In this document: positions 15,564 to 25,565 of the stretch, in pieces | Numbering within the stretch: position 1 is the first letter of the stretch | Layout: every line of letters begins with the position of its first letter | DNA from: Bugula neritina | Lineage: Eukaryota; Bryozoa; Gymnolaemata; Cheilostomatida; Bugulidae | Reading direction: 5' to 3' | Assembly (NCBI GenBank): GCA_964035545.1 | Contig: OZ037769.1 | Coordinates: forward strand, 12,138,133-12,202,132 | DNA: 64,000 bases | Program-made: the position numbers and the translations under genes | The notes under the pieces: model-generated | Databases searched by the model: none | What the model was told of the DNA's origin: nothing | What the model saw: only the letters and a program-made list of their open reading frames with translations

Positions 15564-18500
15564 CTTCAAGACAGTAAAATATGGTAATAATATATGTATA
15601 TGGCTGTTATACACACTATTATATTATCATAATGTTACATATGAGTATTATATGCTATAATATATATTATATATGTGTCATGGAGTCGTTATAATATAAT
15701 CATTTACACATGCGTGTCACATATTATATTACTATACTCACTGTCGCATACTATATTACTATACTGAGTGTTATACACTATACTCAGGTTTGATATGAAT
15801 CATTCTGACAATGAGATGACATACTTGGAGTGTTTCTGTGTCATCGTCTCCGGCATCAAGGAGAATGCAAATGGCCGCCGTCTCAAGCAGCTCATCATAG
15901 ATAAGCACATACTCTCAGATGCCATAGACTATATCGCTGTCAGGGCACCTGTGGTGAAAACTCTTCTGGCGTGAGTTTAATTGTAGTTACAGTTCGGTGA
16001 ACAGGTGTGGTTATCACGCAGTGTTTACTATGGCTAAGTTTGGTTACTACATATCTTGGTGTTTGTATGTGAGCGTATAGTGTACACTGTACAATGATGG
16101 TTATGCTTTCTCTCTATTCATGAATACATTCTTATTTATATATGTGTTTGTAAAAGTAAATGTTTTGAACTTACAAAACTACATGACTTAACTAAATTTT
16201 TAGCATTTAAACTGTGTAGTCAGTTGCGCCTTATTTTAGTGATGCTTGGTAGGGACAAGCTAAGCTAAATCTGCTTCCTTTTCTGAAATTTATGTGTAAC
16301 ACAGAAAGTGTGTATACTCTATATTCTATAACATGTAGAATAGATTGTGTTAGTGTGTTTCTCATTAGAACTGTATAGTATATTATGTCACACATCTGTA
16401 GAACTGACGCGGATGACTGGAAGGAGTTTGTCAGCCGCCCAGTGCTGCCGTACGTGCTGAGGTTACTGAATGGGATGTGTTCGGGTCACGCGGTGTCGCA
16501 GGTGAAGGTCGGTGAGGCCATGATAGCCATTCTACACAAGTTGGAGCATATGTCCTCTCACGGCCAGATCGGCTCTCTGGCTGAGAATCTGATGGAAACT
16601 CTCTGTCAGAATGACAGTGTGAAGAAACAGGTATATTACTCTATCACATTATATATACTCTCTGCTACATCACATGTACACTATATATACTCTCTGCTAC
16701 ATCACATGTATATTATATATACTCTCTGCTACATCACATGTACTCAATATGTACTCTCTGCTACATTACTCTGTCACATATATATTATATATATACTCTC
16801 TAATACATCACATGTACATTATATATACTCTCTAATGCATCACATGTACACTATATATACTCTCTTATACATCACATGTACACTATATATACTCTCTGCT
16901 ACATTGCTCTATCACATGTATATTATATATACTCTCTGCTACATTACATGTATACTATATATATACTCTCTGGTTTAGATTCAGCAGATCAGAGCTCAAA
17001 CCAAGGCGGAGAAGAAGAGACTAGCCATGGCTGTGAGAGAGAAGCACCTCAGCTCCATTGGTATGAAGACAAACAAGAAGGGACAGGTGGTGGTCACCTC
17101 AGACTTGCTGAAAGAGGCAGACGACTTGAAAGAAGAGTCTGGGCTGATCTGTAGCATCTGCAGGGAAGGCTACCACAACCAGCCCTCCAAGGTGAGAACA
17201 CCCTGGTCTAGTTTAGTGATAGGCAGCTGTGCTGATGGTATTCATTTTTGTGTTATCAAGTGTGTAATCATGGTTCAGTATACTTTCCTGTCACTATCAG
17301 CATAGATGCATTGGTAAACATTCTATAAATCAGTGACATAGTGTTTATTTTTTATGTTTCTTTTCTTGATACGCAATTGTAACTTTCGTTATTTTTATTT
17401 CTACAATAAATGTTAGGTTTTTTAAAAGTAGTTAGTATATCGTCAAATGATCACCAGTTTCTGGCATTTTATATGGTAGCTATGCCAATACTGATATTAT
17501 CCAGTAATATCATAGACAGTGCGTGTAGATTGGTACGTGTTCTGTTGTAGGTGCTGGCACTGTACACCTTCACTAAGAGGGTCAACATAGAGGAGTATGA
17601 AACCAGGTCCCGGAAGCTGCCGGGATTGTTCACTGTTAGTCACATGAATCTGGTGCACGCAGGTTGGTTACATATACTACTTCCTGTATGATATAATGTA
17701 GTGTGTACAACACACAGTGTTAACATGTACATAGTAGCTACAATGTATTACAACCTATACACAGTGTATTACAATCTATGTATACACAATTTATTACAAT
17801 CTGCACACAATGTATTATAAGTATAGTATTGTATGATTCAATTATAAAGCTATGCTATTTATTTAGAGTATAGAATACTACATGATGTTCACATACTAAT
17901 TCTGAATATTGTATTTTTGATATATGGATGTTTTAAAGTATTTCCATCATTAGCATTGTATCATGTCACCTGTTATATCATATATCATTTTATATCGTAT
18001 TATCACGTATGTAATAGTGTATCACCCTTAGTCTTGTATCAAACCATCACTTGTATTGTATTACCTCATCACTTGTATCCATAGACTGTCATGCGTCGGC
18101 TGTGAGATTAGCTAGTGTCAGAGATGAGTGGGAGTCGGCTACCCTCCTCAATGCTAATTCCAAGTGCAATGGACTGCTGCCTCTCTGGGGACCCCAGGTG
18201 AGGACCTTCAGCTGATATACGGCAGCGCTATTACTCACTATGCGGCAGCTCTAATATATTATGACATACACTAGTTTACTGTGTATATTATGACATACAG
18301 TAGTGTACTGTTTATATTATGACATACACTAGTTTACTGTTTATATTATGACGTACACTAGTTGATTGTTACTGCAGGTTCCTGAAAGTAACTTTGCCTC
18401 GGCTCTCGCTAAACACAACACGTATTTGAGGGACGCCACCGATCTTCGGGACGACTCCTACACACTCACGGTTCACGATATTAAGATACTTCTCCTCAAG

Positions 18501-21020
18501 TTTGCTAATGAGCAGCCGTTTGGTGCAGATGGCGGGGGAGGTGGACGGAACAGCAACATGCTGCTCATCCCCTACGAGCTGCTGCTAGCTCTCTACGTTA
18601 TCATCAAGTAAGTGTGACTCGCTCACTGGCCTTCAGTAAATTATTACCTAATGTGGCATGGTTTTAGACTTCAACAGTTTTAAAGTTAATTCTACCTTCA
18701 TGTTTACACAGAAGATTTTCATGAAACTTATTTTGTAACTGTTGTTTCAATGAATTATGTTTTATGTTTACAAACACTAATAGAATTTCTAATTATAGTG
18801 TCATGGTGTACCATACTATCTTGTCATATCTGGTAAATGGTACTTAATACTATATTTTAGCATTTATAATATAAGATATATAGATGATATGTGCTAAAAG
18901 TTGATTGTAGTGATGTTTACTCTATTTTAACACAGTAAAAGGACAGCCAGTGTTAAAGAGAAGAATCTGAGGGCGTTTGCAGACACCCCCAAGGCCAAGT
19001 GGGTGGAATCCAGCTATGAAGTGGACGGGCCAGCCTACTGGCTCATCATTTCTCTCGCTCTTTGGAGTACAGAGGAATGGAAGAAGCAGAAGTTGGTGTT
19101 TTTACAGCGTCTTCTGGTTATGATTCAGGTAGTCATTCTAACTCTCTGCTATAAACATGTGTGCACTCTAATCATAGCTGTAATATAGCAGTAATATAAC
19201 TGTAAAATGTAAGGGGCAGCCGTGGTCTAGGGGTTTGAGCGTTTGGCCTAATAAACTAGAAGTCATCGGTTCAAACCCCAGTAAAGGCCATTGGTGATGT
19301 TAGGAAAAGCATTTAGTCATAATTGCTCCTGTGCCACATCAAAGTATATCCTTCGCCCGATTTAACAAAATACCATTTCCATCAGGAATTTTTCACAGGG
19401 ATGTTGACTATAAACTTGCGTGAGTGAGTTTTGTAACTGTAAAATATAACTAATAAGACTGTAACACAGCAGTAATATAACTGTAACACAGCAGTAATAT
19501 AGCAGTAATATGACTGTAATATACTTGTAGTACAGCAGTAATATAGCAGTAATATAGATGTTGTATTGGTATATATTTTAGACTCGGAAGTTGTCTTCTG
19601 TCGGCAACAAGACTCTAACAGATAAAACCCCTCAACCTTACACTCTGTACAAGCCAATGGTTGTGTTGTTTGGATTGGTTGACGCCATTTATAACACCAT
19701 GTTCAAGGTTGGTTGCCCTGCTTCAACTGTATAGTATAAGCTATATTGAATAACTGACAGGCACTTTCTGATTGAACAGTTCTCTCTCCAAAGTTTGAAC
19801 TGTTGAAAATGGAACATGTTGGTGGATCCATAGTTTAGATAAAAACAGGTTTTGTTTTGTATTTTCTTGCATTTCCTTGCCTCAGGCTACAATAATCCAG
19901 TAGTTTTCAGGCTACAATAACTCATTTATCCTAATGCTAAAGTATTCTAGCGTGCTAAAGCTACAATAACCTTGTAGTTCTCAGGCTACAGTGTTCTAGT
20001 GGTGCTAAAGCCATGTCTATGGATTTATCTCTTTCTGTTTACAGTCGGTGCCATGTGACGGCTGCTGGGTGGAGTCTCTCATGACCTATATTCGGAACAA
20101 TGACATGGCTCTGAGTGAAGCCAGCGAGAAGATTGTGTCGTTCTACGAGTGTGAGCTGCTGCCTTGCGAGAGTCTAGCCGAAGCCTTTGACGTCTTGGGT
20201 AAGTTTTCGTTGGACTCACTCGGAATATAAAGTAGGGTAGGCAGAAGTACTTGTCAGTCACAACATGTTTAGTATATTTTATTTTATTTTAGTTCTGGGA
20301 GTTGAGTATGGTTTCTTGTACATTGCTTATACTCAGCTTTGTAGTTTGCAAAACCAGAAATAGCTACTTCTGAGGTTGTTTTCATGCTAAGTTTCAATTG
20401 TGCCATGATTTGAAACATATTTGCTGTAGACTGCAATGACATGTGTATACATGTGTGTGTGTGTAGAATATAATATGTGCAATCACACAAGATATGAAAG
20501 TTGCCACTAACTAAATATACGCAGCCTTAGTGTAGCAAAACTGCTCTTGCCACCTAAATGAAATTCTATGTGGACTGCTGGGAAGGGTCTGTCACTTCAG
20601 TTTGTCAAAGGGGGGAGGTGGTATGCTGTTTTCTAAGATAACCTCATAGAATGTTATGGTTACTACATTTAATAGCATCAGCTAAGGGCTGTACTACTAT
20701 TGTTTAGTTAGTTCTACTTGATTAACCTTTATAGCTTTCTGGTGTGCAGAGAGGTGCTGGCTCTGCGTACTGCATATCTTTTGCAGCTGTTTAAGTTTAG
20801 TAGAGCAGACAGTAGAGCAGTTTGGCCCCTACATGGCAGTTCTATTAACTTTGTTTATGTGTCTATTGGCTAAGCCGCTAGTACAAACCATGCTGCAGGT
20901 AAAAATTTCAAGTACTAATGTGCAGCCTAATAATTATATTGTTTGGCTATTTTAGGTTTACTTGGTGAGGTTAGCGACCCAGATGGATGGCTGAAGGCAC
21001 TGCTGCAAGAGATACCTTAA
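9..21020 (+). CDS. UBR4: E3 ubiquitin-protein ligase UBR4 (p600/Pushover type), C-terminal part
   Basis: UBR4 is a giant N-degron and quality-control E3 ligase. The translated exons follow the C-terminal half of animal UBR4 in order (motifs [17 protein letters not shown]-type [33 protein letters not shown], end [15 protein letters not shown]). Exons: 9-110, 408-516, 1205-1314, 1553-1687, 2128-2283, 2831-3004, 3124-3346, 3837-4070, 4376-4523, 4676-4787, 5075-5244, 5440-5572, 5737-5843, 5968-6106, 6353-6455, 6784-6926, 7154-7356, 7792-8062, 8294-8509, 8818-8968, 9617-9747, 10016-10114, 10404-10660, 11345-11475, 12505-12695, 13224-13521, 13875-14085, 14620-14776, 15106-15296, 15788-15970, 16402-16630, 16979-17191, 17551-17662, 18085-18197, 18378-18607, 18936-19128, 19582-19707, 20045-20198, 20956-21020. 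Every junction is GT-AG and phase-consistent, giving about 2,140 residues with no internal stop. The N-terminal ~3,000 residues, including the UBR box, lie left of the window. Exon 13 could instead start at 5746; both starts keep frame. Confidence 0.96.
725..1186. repeat. Minisatellite, ~29-bp unit, UBR4 intron
   Basis: About 16 tandem copies of an AT-rich unit resembling acagtatatactataaac plus a short tail. It fills most of the intron before the exon at 1205. Copies differ by scattered substitutions. Confidence 0.95.
2710..2816. repeat. Minisatellite, 24-bp unit
   Basis: About four and a half copies of a unit around ctctattagtacatgtatta, ending close to the splice acceptor of the exon at 2831. 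Confidence 0.9.
3541..3737 (-). mobile_element. tRNA-derived SINE copy 1
   Basis: On the minus strand it shows a degenerate tRNA-like head, then a conserved body (aggaagagcatccagtcata, gctcctgtg) and a tail like tcacagg-atagtgactataa. It is homologous to copies at 14,252, 19,213, 21,516 and 44,126. It lies in a UBR4 intron in antisense orientation. Confidence 0.85.
4817..4879. repeat. (TA)n microsatellite
   Basis: An almost pure TA dinucleotide tract of about 60 bp in a UBR4 intron. Degenerate TA-rich repeats continue to about 5,040. Confidence 0.97.
5737..6106 (+). other. UBR4: UBR4 Cys-rich zinc-ribbon segment (two exons)
   Basis: These two exons encode a run of CxxC pairs: CPRC, CVNC, CHKC, CNSC and CKYA-type spacing, followed by an acidic PIETEEDR stretch. 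The same series occurs at the same place in animal UBR4, just after a beta-rich segment (exons 5075-5572). The Cys pairs presumably bind zinc. The function of this zinc cluster is not deducible from the sequence. Confidence 0.85.
6940..7112. repeat. Minisatellite, 39-bp unit, filling one UBR4 intron
   Basis: Copies of a unit beginning gttatatacaatacagtaca recur at 6993, 7032 and 7071. The tract takes up nearly the whole 227-bp intron between exons 6784-6926 and 7154-7356. Confidence 0.92.
9000..9535. repeat. Minisatellite, ~20-bp unit
   Basis: About 26 copies of a unit like gtgactgtactagtagttga. It starts about 30 bp after the donor of the exon ending at 8968, with variants suggesting higher-order units. 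Confidence 0.95.
10735..11192. repeat. Minisatellite, ~32-bp unit
   Basis: About 14 copies of a unit containing ggttatacagtagacactgt and tactagtag, in the intron after the exon ending at 10660. Confidence 0.94.
11880..12496. repeat. Minisatellite, 34-bp unit
   Basis: About 18 copies of a unit containing tactcacacactactctaca and ctatactctgtat. It ends within 10 bp of the acceptor of the exon at 12505. Because 34 is not a multiple of 3 and the unit lacks stops, it creates long spurious open frames. Confidence 0.97.
13525..13850. repeat. Minisatellite, ~20-bp unit, filling one UBR4 intron
   Basis: Degenerate copies of tatataagtatactgtaata span almost the whole intron between exons ending 13521 and starting 13875. 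Confidence 0.88.
14252..14450 (-). mobile_element. tRNA-derived SINE copy 2
   Basis: On the minus strand it begins agccgtggtctaggggttaa and carries an intact B-box-like gggttcaaacccc. The shared body and tail follow. It lies in a UBR4 intron in antisense orientation. Confidence 0.9.
14867..15029. mobile_element. MITE of 163 bp with inverted ends (family A, copy 1)
   Basis: The ends gtaggtgcagtagtggagaa and, inverted, gtaggtgcagtaagggagaa form terminal inverted repeats of about 28 bp. A second copy of nearly the same length lies at 60,687-60,848. It has no coding capacity. It sits in the UBR4 intron before the exon at 15106. Confidence 0.85.
15488..15559. repeat. (TA)n microsatellite
   Basis: A pure TA tract of about 70 bp in a UBR4 intron, within a wider TA-rich stretch to about 15,780. 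Confidence 0.97.
16637..16975. repeat. Minisatellite, ~32-bp unit, filling one UBR4 intron
   Basis: About ten copies of a unit containing tatatactctctgctacatc and acatgtac. The tract spans the whole intron between exons ending 16630 and starting 16979, so donor and acceptor flank the repeat directly. Confidence 0.93.
16979..18197 (+). other. UBR4: UBR4 C-terminal catalytic module (hemi-RING-like Cys/His motif)
   Basis: Three exons encode the helical lead-in ([14 protein letters not shown]), then CSIC, then an [11 protein letters not shown] motif about 45 residues later. This Cys-Cys/His-Cys set is the atypical half-RING zinc site of UBR4, which recruits UBE2A/UBE2B-type E2 enzymes in the vertebrate protein. 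All metal ligands expected from the family are present, so the ligase module looks functional. It is split by introns at 17192-17550 and 17663-18084. Confidence 0.8.
17738..17822. repeat. Short tandem repeat, ~24-bp unit
   Basis: Three to four degenerate copies of a unit around acacagtgtattacaatcta in a UBR4 intron. Confidence 0.7.
18243..18366. repeat. Minisatellite, 29-bp unit
   Basis: About four copies of tatattatgacatacactag plus a short tail, filling most of the intron before the exon at 18378. Confidence 0.9.
19213..19428 (+). mobile_element. tRNA-derived SINE copy 3
   Basis: It starts ggggcagccgtggtctaggg (A-box region) with B-box-like ggttcaaacccc about 40 bp later, followed by the shared body and the tail ending in cttgcgtgag. 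It lies in a UBR4 intron in sense orientation. A trinucleotide-like gtaatatagca repeat follows to about 19,560. Confidence 0.92.
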
Positions 21021-21369
21021 AAAGCTCCTAGCAAGATGTTACACTGTTGTTACATCACACTCTCTATATTGACTGGAAATAATATCAGTTATACCCCTAG
21101 TCATTATTACAGCTCCCTGAAGACACTATTACAGCACATGCTTTGCGTTGGTATTTTTGTTGTTGCTTGCCCCTTGCATTGTGTAGACTTTCTTGAATTA
21201 ATCAGTTTTTCACTAAACTAAGATTCACTATTTGATTTTATGTTGTTCTTCTACCTATCCTCAGTTATGGTGACCTTAATAGTTTGTGTTTAGATATATT
21301 ATAATTGTGGTGGTAGACATTAGCCAACAGCTTGCAACTTTATATCCTTACTTTCAATAATACCTATAC

Positions 21370-21375
21370 AATAAA
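21370..21375 (+). promoter_or_regulatory. UBR4: Likely UBR4 polyadenylation signal AATAAA
   Basis: AATAAA lies about 350 bases after the UBR4 stop codon (21018-21020) and is the first canonical hexamer seen downstream. The interval 21,021-21,369 shows no coding signal and is read as 3' UTR. Confidence 0.6.
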
Positions 21376-21515
21376 ATCTATTGCTTCATAATACAGAGAA
21401 TTGGCTTCTTTAGCAATTTCAGTTATTGATATTTCATGTGATGGTGGTTAGGACTAGTTTGAGTTCAAATAACATGTAAGAATTCCTTATTGAATAGTTT
21501 ATATGTATTAGATTA

Positions 21516-21729
21516 GGGAGCAGCCGTGGTCTAGGGGTTAGAGTGTTTGCCTAGTAAACGCGAAGGTCATGGGTTCGAGCCCTGACAAAGGCCATTGGTG
21601 ATGTTAGGAAGAGCATCCAGTCATAATTGCTCCTGTGCCTCATTTAAATAAGTCCTTAGCCCGCTTTAACAAAAACCCTTTCTATCAGGGGTTTCTCACA
21701 GGGATAGTGACTATAAACTTGCGTGAGTT
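21516..21729 (+). mobile_element. tRNA-derived SINE copy 4, with target-site duplication
   Basis: It has a full-length head (gcagccgtggtctaggggtt, B box ggttcgagccc), body and tail. A 13-bp direct repeat agtttatatgtat flanks it at 21,496-21,508 and 21,726-21,738, the mark of LINE-mediated insertion. It lies just downstream of UBR4, and the first gypsy element begins only a few bases beyond it. Confidence 0.93.
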
Positions 21730-21746
21730 TATATGTATGAGAGTAT

Positions 21747-22329
21747 TGTTGTGATTTTGTGGATTATAAGAATAGACTAGTAGTCTGCATGCCAGTTATT
21801 GTGAGAGAAATAAAGAGTCTTGATTAAAATGAATCTATGAGTATTTATTTCTTCTGACTGCTTCGAGCTCCAGTACAAGAATGAATCAACTTTGAAAAGC
21901 TTCGCACTTATATAGGGGGGAATTCCCGCCACTAATGAGGGGCCGAAACTCGTGCGAATGTCGGGGTTCCGCCGACCGACATCGGAGGGAGTACTGCCCG
22001 ATCTCGGGCAGGTCCCTCCGACATCGTGTCTTCGGTCTCCGACTTCGCACGAGTCTCGGCTTACATATAATAAAAAAAAGAAACGAGTGCGAGGGAATAC
22101 AATTCACAAAAACTATTACAGTAAACAAACAAAAATAATAGGAAGGGCAATTCACAATCATTACGCTATTTACTCCACTAAGCTTAGCTATAATTACAAT
22201 ATTTGAGGCATTAGAAAGCTACGCAAGGAGCTTAGCTATAATTATAGCATTTACAGTATTTACAAAGTTACGCTAAGTCCATTATAATAGTGACGCGATA
22301 TAATTACTAGAGCGTTAAAATCCATTACA
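21747..22329 (-). repeat. 3' LTR of gypsy element 1
   Basis: It is bounded by TG...CA and matches 28,105-28,687. On the minus strand it holds TATATAA (21,908-21,914) and AATAAA (21,844-21,849) about 60 bp downstream, fitting U3 and R. A GC-rich, strongly self-complementary block (21,941-22,060) lies just upstream of the TATA box. Confidence 0.95.
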
Positions 22330-22341
22330 TTCTCCCCCCAT
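22330..22341 (-). other. Polypurine tract of gypsy element 1
   Basis: The minus strand reads ggggggagaa directly before the 3' LTR, the expected position and composition for plus-strand priming. Confidence 0.85.
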
Positions 22342-22419
22342 CGAAAAGTATCTCCCTTTTCGATAACAGAAAAACAGTTTGGGTGTCGAATGCTGGGGGT
22401 TCGCAGTTGTTGGTCTCAG

Positions 22420-23661
22420 TCATCGGATCCGGCGTATCAGGCTTTCCATTTCCCTTGTGCATTGATCGAGGTGGCAGGATAAGGCCTGGATTCTTCTGTC
22501 CAAGTCGCTCTCTTGAGTGAGGTCAAGGTGGTCCGTAGGTCCAGGGCACCATTGTCTGTTTGGATCAACACTGGGCTGGTTTGCGAGTTGTTGTCCCTGG
22601 AGTCGTCCTGCACTGTCAGGGCTGCTCTGCATCCGAAATTTGGAGTTGTTACCCGTACTGGGTGAACAACTCGATGGCCCAGAGTCGGTTAAGCATCCCA
22701 CGTGGTAATCTGCTAAATATTTTGGGGGTCTTCTATCCCTTTTACTCCTGCCCAGGGTGTCAGATACTGATGTATCGGACTGTCTGTGGGGCTCGTCACT
22801 TGGAGGAGCTTCATTCTGACTTCTTGCTGGTGAGGGAGCGTCCTCTGTCATGGGGGCCACCGGGGTCAAGCCCGGGATTGGCCGATCCTCTAGCTGTGGT
22901 TGGGGTGGTGGATCCGGAATGGGGGCGTTTGGTGGTGGATCCCGAGGCTGAGCTTCTAAGGTATTATGAACTTCTTCGGGGTCACGAATGAATATTTCCC
23001 AGTCCCTGAGTTGGTTCCTCCTCCCACGGGATATGGGCTGGCGTGCTGGTTCCAGCAGTGGTGGTGCCTGCCCTGCAGCCTCCGGGTTTCCGTAGTAGGG
23101 TTTCAACCGCTGCTCGTTTTGGACAGATATTTGCCCTGAGCGCTCCACACGATATGTATGGTTGGGTAAAACCTCTACCACGCAGTAGGGGCCGACGAAC
23201 TTAGGCTGTAATTTAGCCGATTGCCCGCGCCGCCTACGATAGCTGATCATCCACACCCAGTCCCCTTCGCGGTATAGGGGAGGCTCCTCGGAGTCTTCTG
23301 TCCGCACCGTCCACTGTTTCTCTCTCAATGCGTCATGGGCTCTTCTCATGGTCTCTACCAACTTCCCCACGTACTCGTGTACTGGAAATTCGGGGGTCGG
23401 GATATGGTAAGCAAGGTGCTCCGGCACCCTAGTTTCACGGCCCAACATCAACAAATTAGGTGTCTCTTGTGTACTGGAGTGAGGGGTGCTTCGATAGGCC
23501 CGCATGATCTGTGGTAGCATGGTGTCCCACTCTTCTTGGCTCCTCCCCAACAAAAGACTCCGGAGTGCATCACCCAGCATCCGGTTATTCCTCTCTACCA
23601 CTCCATTTCCTTGAGGGTGGTACGGGGTAGTTCGGCTCTGATTCACCCCCATACTTGGCAA
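22420..23661 (-). CDS. Gypsy 1 integrase C-terminal part and tail
   Basis: The frame has HPQGNGVVERNN, which carries the third acidic residue of the integrase DDE triad. A GPY-type module follows (KFVGPYCVVEVLPNHTYRV), then a long Pro/Ser-rich tail of about 200 residues. It continues the integrase of the preceding frame after an apparent one-base loss in a G5 run (minus strand, 23,646-23,650). Its first Met is therefore not a real start. Confidence 0.85.
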   Translation of the reverse strand: MPSMGVNQSRTTPYHPQGNGVVERNNRMLGDALRSLLLGRSQEEWDTMLPQIMRAYRSTPHSSTQETPNLLMLGRETRVPEHLAYHIPTPEFPVHEYVGKLVETMRRAHDALREKQWTVRTEDSEEPPLYREGDWVWMISYRRRRGQSAKLQPKFVGPYCVVEVLPNHTYRVERSGQISVQNEQRLKPYYGNPEAAGQAPPLLEPARQPISRGRRNQLRDWEIFIRDPEEVHNTLEAQPRDPPPNAPIPDPPPQPQLEDRPIPGLTPVAPMTEDAPSPARSQNEAPPSDEPHRQSDTSVSDTLGRSKRDRRPPKYLADYHVGCLTDSGPSSCSPSTGNNSKFRMQSSPDSAGRLQGQQLANQPSVDPNRQWCPGPTDHLDLTQESDLDRRIQALSCHLDQCTREMESLIRRIR

Positions 23662-25565
23662 AGGTCCTTTAACAGTTGTGACTGAAATTGGGCACCTTGG
23701 TCAGAGTGTATCTGTTCGGGTAGGCCGAAGTAGCAGAACACGTTTTGATCCAGGGTCCGAGCCACCGTGGGTGCCGATGCATCGGGAATAGCCAGGGCGT
23801 CCGCCCACCTTGTAAAATGGTCCGTCAAGACCAAAATCCAGGAATTCCCCTTTTCTGTGGTGGGCATTGGTCCCACGAGGTCTATGGCTACGACCTGCCA
23901 GGGTCGGCCGGCGTACAGCCGGCGCCGACCCGTGGTCTCGGTGGGGCGCCCGTGTTTGCTGGCCTGACAGACTTCACAGTGCCGAATTCTCAGTCGCACA
24001 TCCCTGGTCATTCCGGGCCAATACCATCGCATCTGCAGGCATCTGATGACCCGACTGGCTCCCGCATGGGCCTGTTTGTGGGTGTCCCAGATGATTTCCC
24101 GACGGAGAGCGCGTGGGCATACGACGCGATCCCTCTCCTGTTGCCGGTTGTCTGCTGCGAGTGTCATCGTCAGGAGACCGTCTGAACGAATCTGGAGAGA
24201 ATTCCAGCGGCGGCAGAAGAACTGAAACTCAGCGTCCCCCTGCCGTTGCTGTTCCTCCGAGGGCCGTCTGCCTTCTTTCTTGGCTCGGAAGATGTCAGCT
24301 ACTGATCCAGGGAGTGTTTCTTGCAGTCGACACAGCTCCTTGACGTTCTGGTACAGTGTGGGGTTAGCACGGAGTGCCTGGACGTCGTCTGAGTGGGTTT
24401 CAGGCCGAAGATGGCCGTGCTCCCAACGATAGACGTTGCCGTCCCCCAACTGTGCCTCGACGTCAAGGCGGGCAGGTCCCCCATCACGTCTTTCGATGTG
24501 CAGGCATTGCTTGCAGTTCTCTACCGGTCGGCGACTCATGCCATCAGCGTTCCCGTGCTTCCTGCCGGCACGGTGCTCTATCCGGTAGGAAAACTCAGCA
24601 AGAATCTCTAGCCAACGAGCCACCTGACTCGAGGGCTCTGCACGTTTACACAACCATATCAGTGATGCATGGTCTGTTCGCAACCGGAACGTTCTTCCAT
24701 ACAGATATGGCCGAAAGTGCTTGACCGCCTTGACTACTGCTAGGAGTTCCTTCCTAGTGGTGCAGTAGTTTTTCTCGGCGGCCGCGAGAGTCTTGCTGTA
24801 GTAAGCCACGACCACCTCACTTCCACCCTGGACTTGAGACAGAACAGCTCCCACACTGTGGTCGCTGGCGTCGGTGTCCAGGGTGTACTCTTTGGCTGGA
24901 TCAGGATACGCCAGAATCGGCGCCTCCATTAGCCGTTGTTTGAGGTGGTCGAATGCCTGTTGCTCCTCCTGTGTCCACTGCCACTGGACTCCCTTGGCGG
25001 TTAGCCGATTCAAAGGCTGAGCCACCCCTGCAAACCCGGGTACGTACTGCCTGTAGTACCCTACCAGGCCCAGGAATGCCCGCAATTCAGAGAGGTCCCG
25101 GGGGACGGCCCACTCCTTCACAGCCTGTACCTTCTCCGGATCGGTAGCGACCCCGTCACGGCCAACCACATGGCCCAGGTACGTGACTTCTTGCTGTAGG
25201 AGTGCACACTTGGAGGGCTTCAACTTCAGTCCAGCAGCCCGGAGTCGGTCAAAGACCTCCCGCAGACGACTGACATGAGTCGTAAAGTCTGGGGAGATGA
25301 CAATGACGTCATCCAGATAGATTAGGAGGGTCTTCCAGTGTAACCCACTGAGGACCTGCTCCATGAGTCTTTGGAAAGTTGCCGGGGCGGACGTAAGTCC
25401 AAACGGCAGTACTTTCCACTTCCAGAGCCCATCGCGGGTAATGAATGCTGCTTTGTCCTGAGCATCAGGACTGAGGGGTACTTGCCAGTACCCGCTAAGC
25501 AGATCCAGAGTACTGAAGTACTTGCTACCCGCGAGGGCATCCAGAGACTCATCTATCCGCGGGAG
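23643..25565 (-). CDS. Gypsy 1 reverse transcriptase, RNase H and integrase core
   Basis: This frame carries the RT palm and YLDD catalytic motif. Next comes RNase H ([17 protein letters not shown]) and an HHCC integrase zinc domain (H-x3-H spacing, then CEVCQ). The integrase core follows with its first Asp in AIDLVG and second in HSDQGAQF. Its upstream end is joined to the protease/RT frame by a -1 shift in a C4 run at 25,565-25,568. It is about 640 residues from that point. It is interrupted again just before the third catalytic residue. Confidence 0.9.
   Translation of the reverse strand, partial: LPRIDESLDALAGSKYFSTLDLLSGYWQVPLSPDAQDKAAFITRDGLWKWKVLPFGLTSAPATFQRLMEQVLSGLHWKTLLIYLDDVIVISPDFTTHVSRLREVFDRLRAAGLKLKPSKCALLQQEVTYLGHVVGRDGVATDPEKVQAVKEWAVPRDLSELRAFLGLVGYYRQYVPGFAGVAQPLNRLTAKGVQWQWTQEEQQAFDHLKQRLMEAPILAYPDPAKEYTLDTDASDHSVGAVLSQVQGGSEVVVAYYSKTLAAAEKNYCTTRKELLAVVKAVKHFRPYLYGRTFRLRTDHASLIWLCKRAEPSSQVARWLEILAEFSYRIEHRAGRKHGNADGMSRRPVENCKQCLHIERRDGGPARLDVEAQLGDGNVYRWEHGHLRPETHSDDVQALRANPTLYQNVKELCRLQETLPGSVADIFRAKKEGRRPSEEQQRQGDAEFQFFCRRWNSLQIRSDGLLTMTLAADNRQQERDRVVCPRALRREIIWDTHKQAHAGASRVIRCLQMRWYWPGMTRDVRLRIRHCEVCQASKHGRPTETTGRRRLYAGRPWQVVAIDLVGPMPTTEKGNSWILVLTDHFTRWADALAIPDASAPTVARTLDQNVFCYFGLPEQIHSDQGAQFQSQLLKDLCQVWG

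Noticed and set aside
21514-21730. Possible functional tRNA gene
   Set aside because: A and B boxes are present, but the acceptor and anticodon arms do not fold properly and the sequence continues into the SINE body shared by the other copies.
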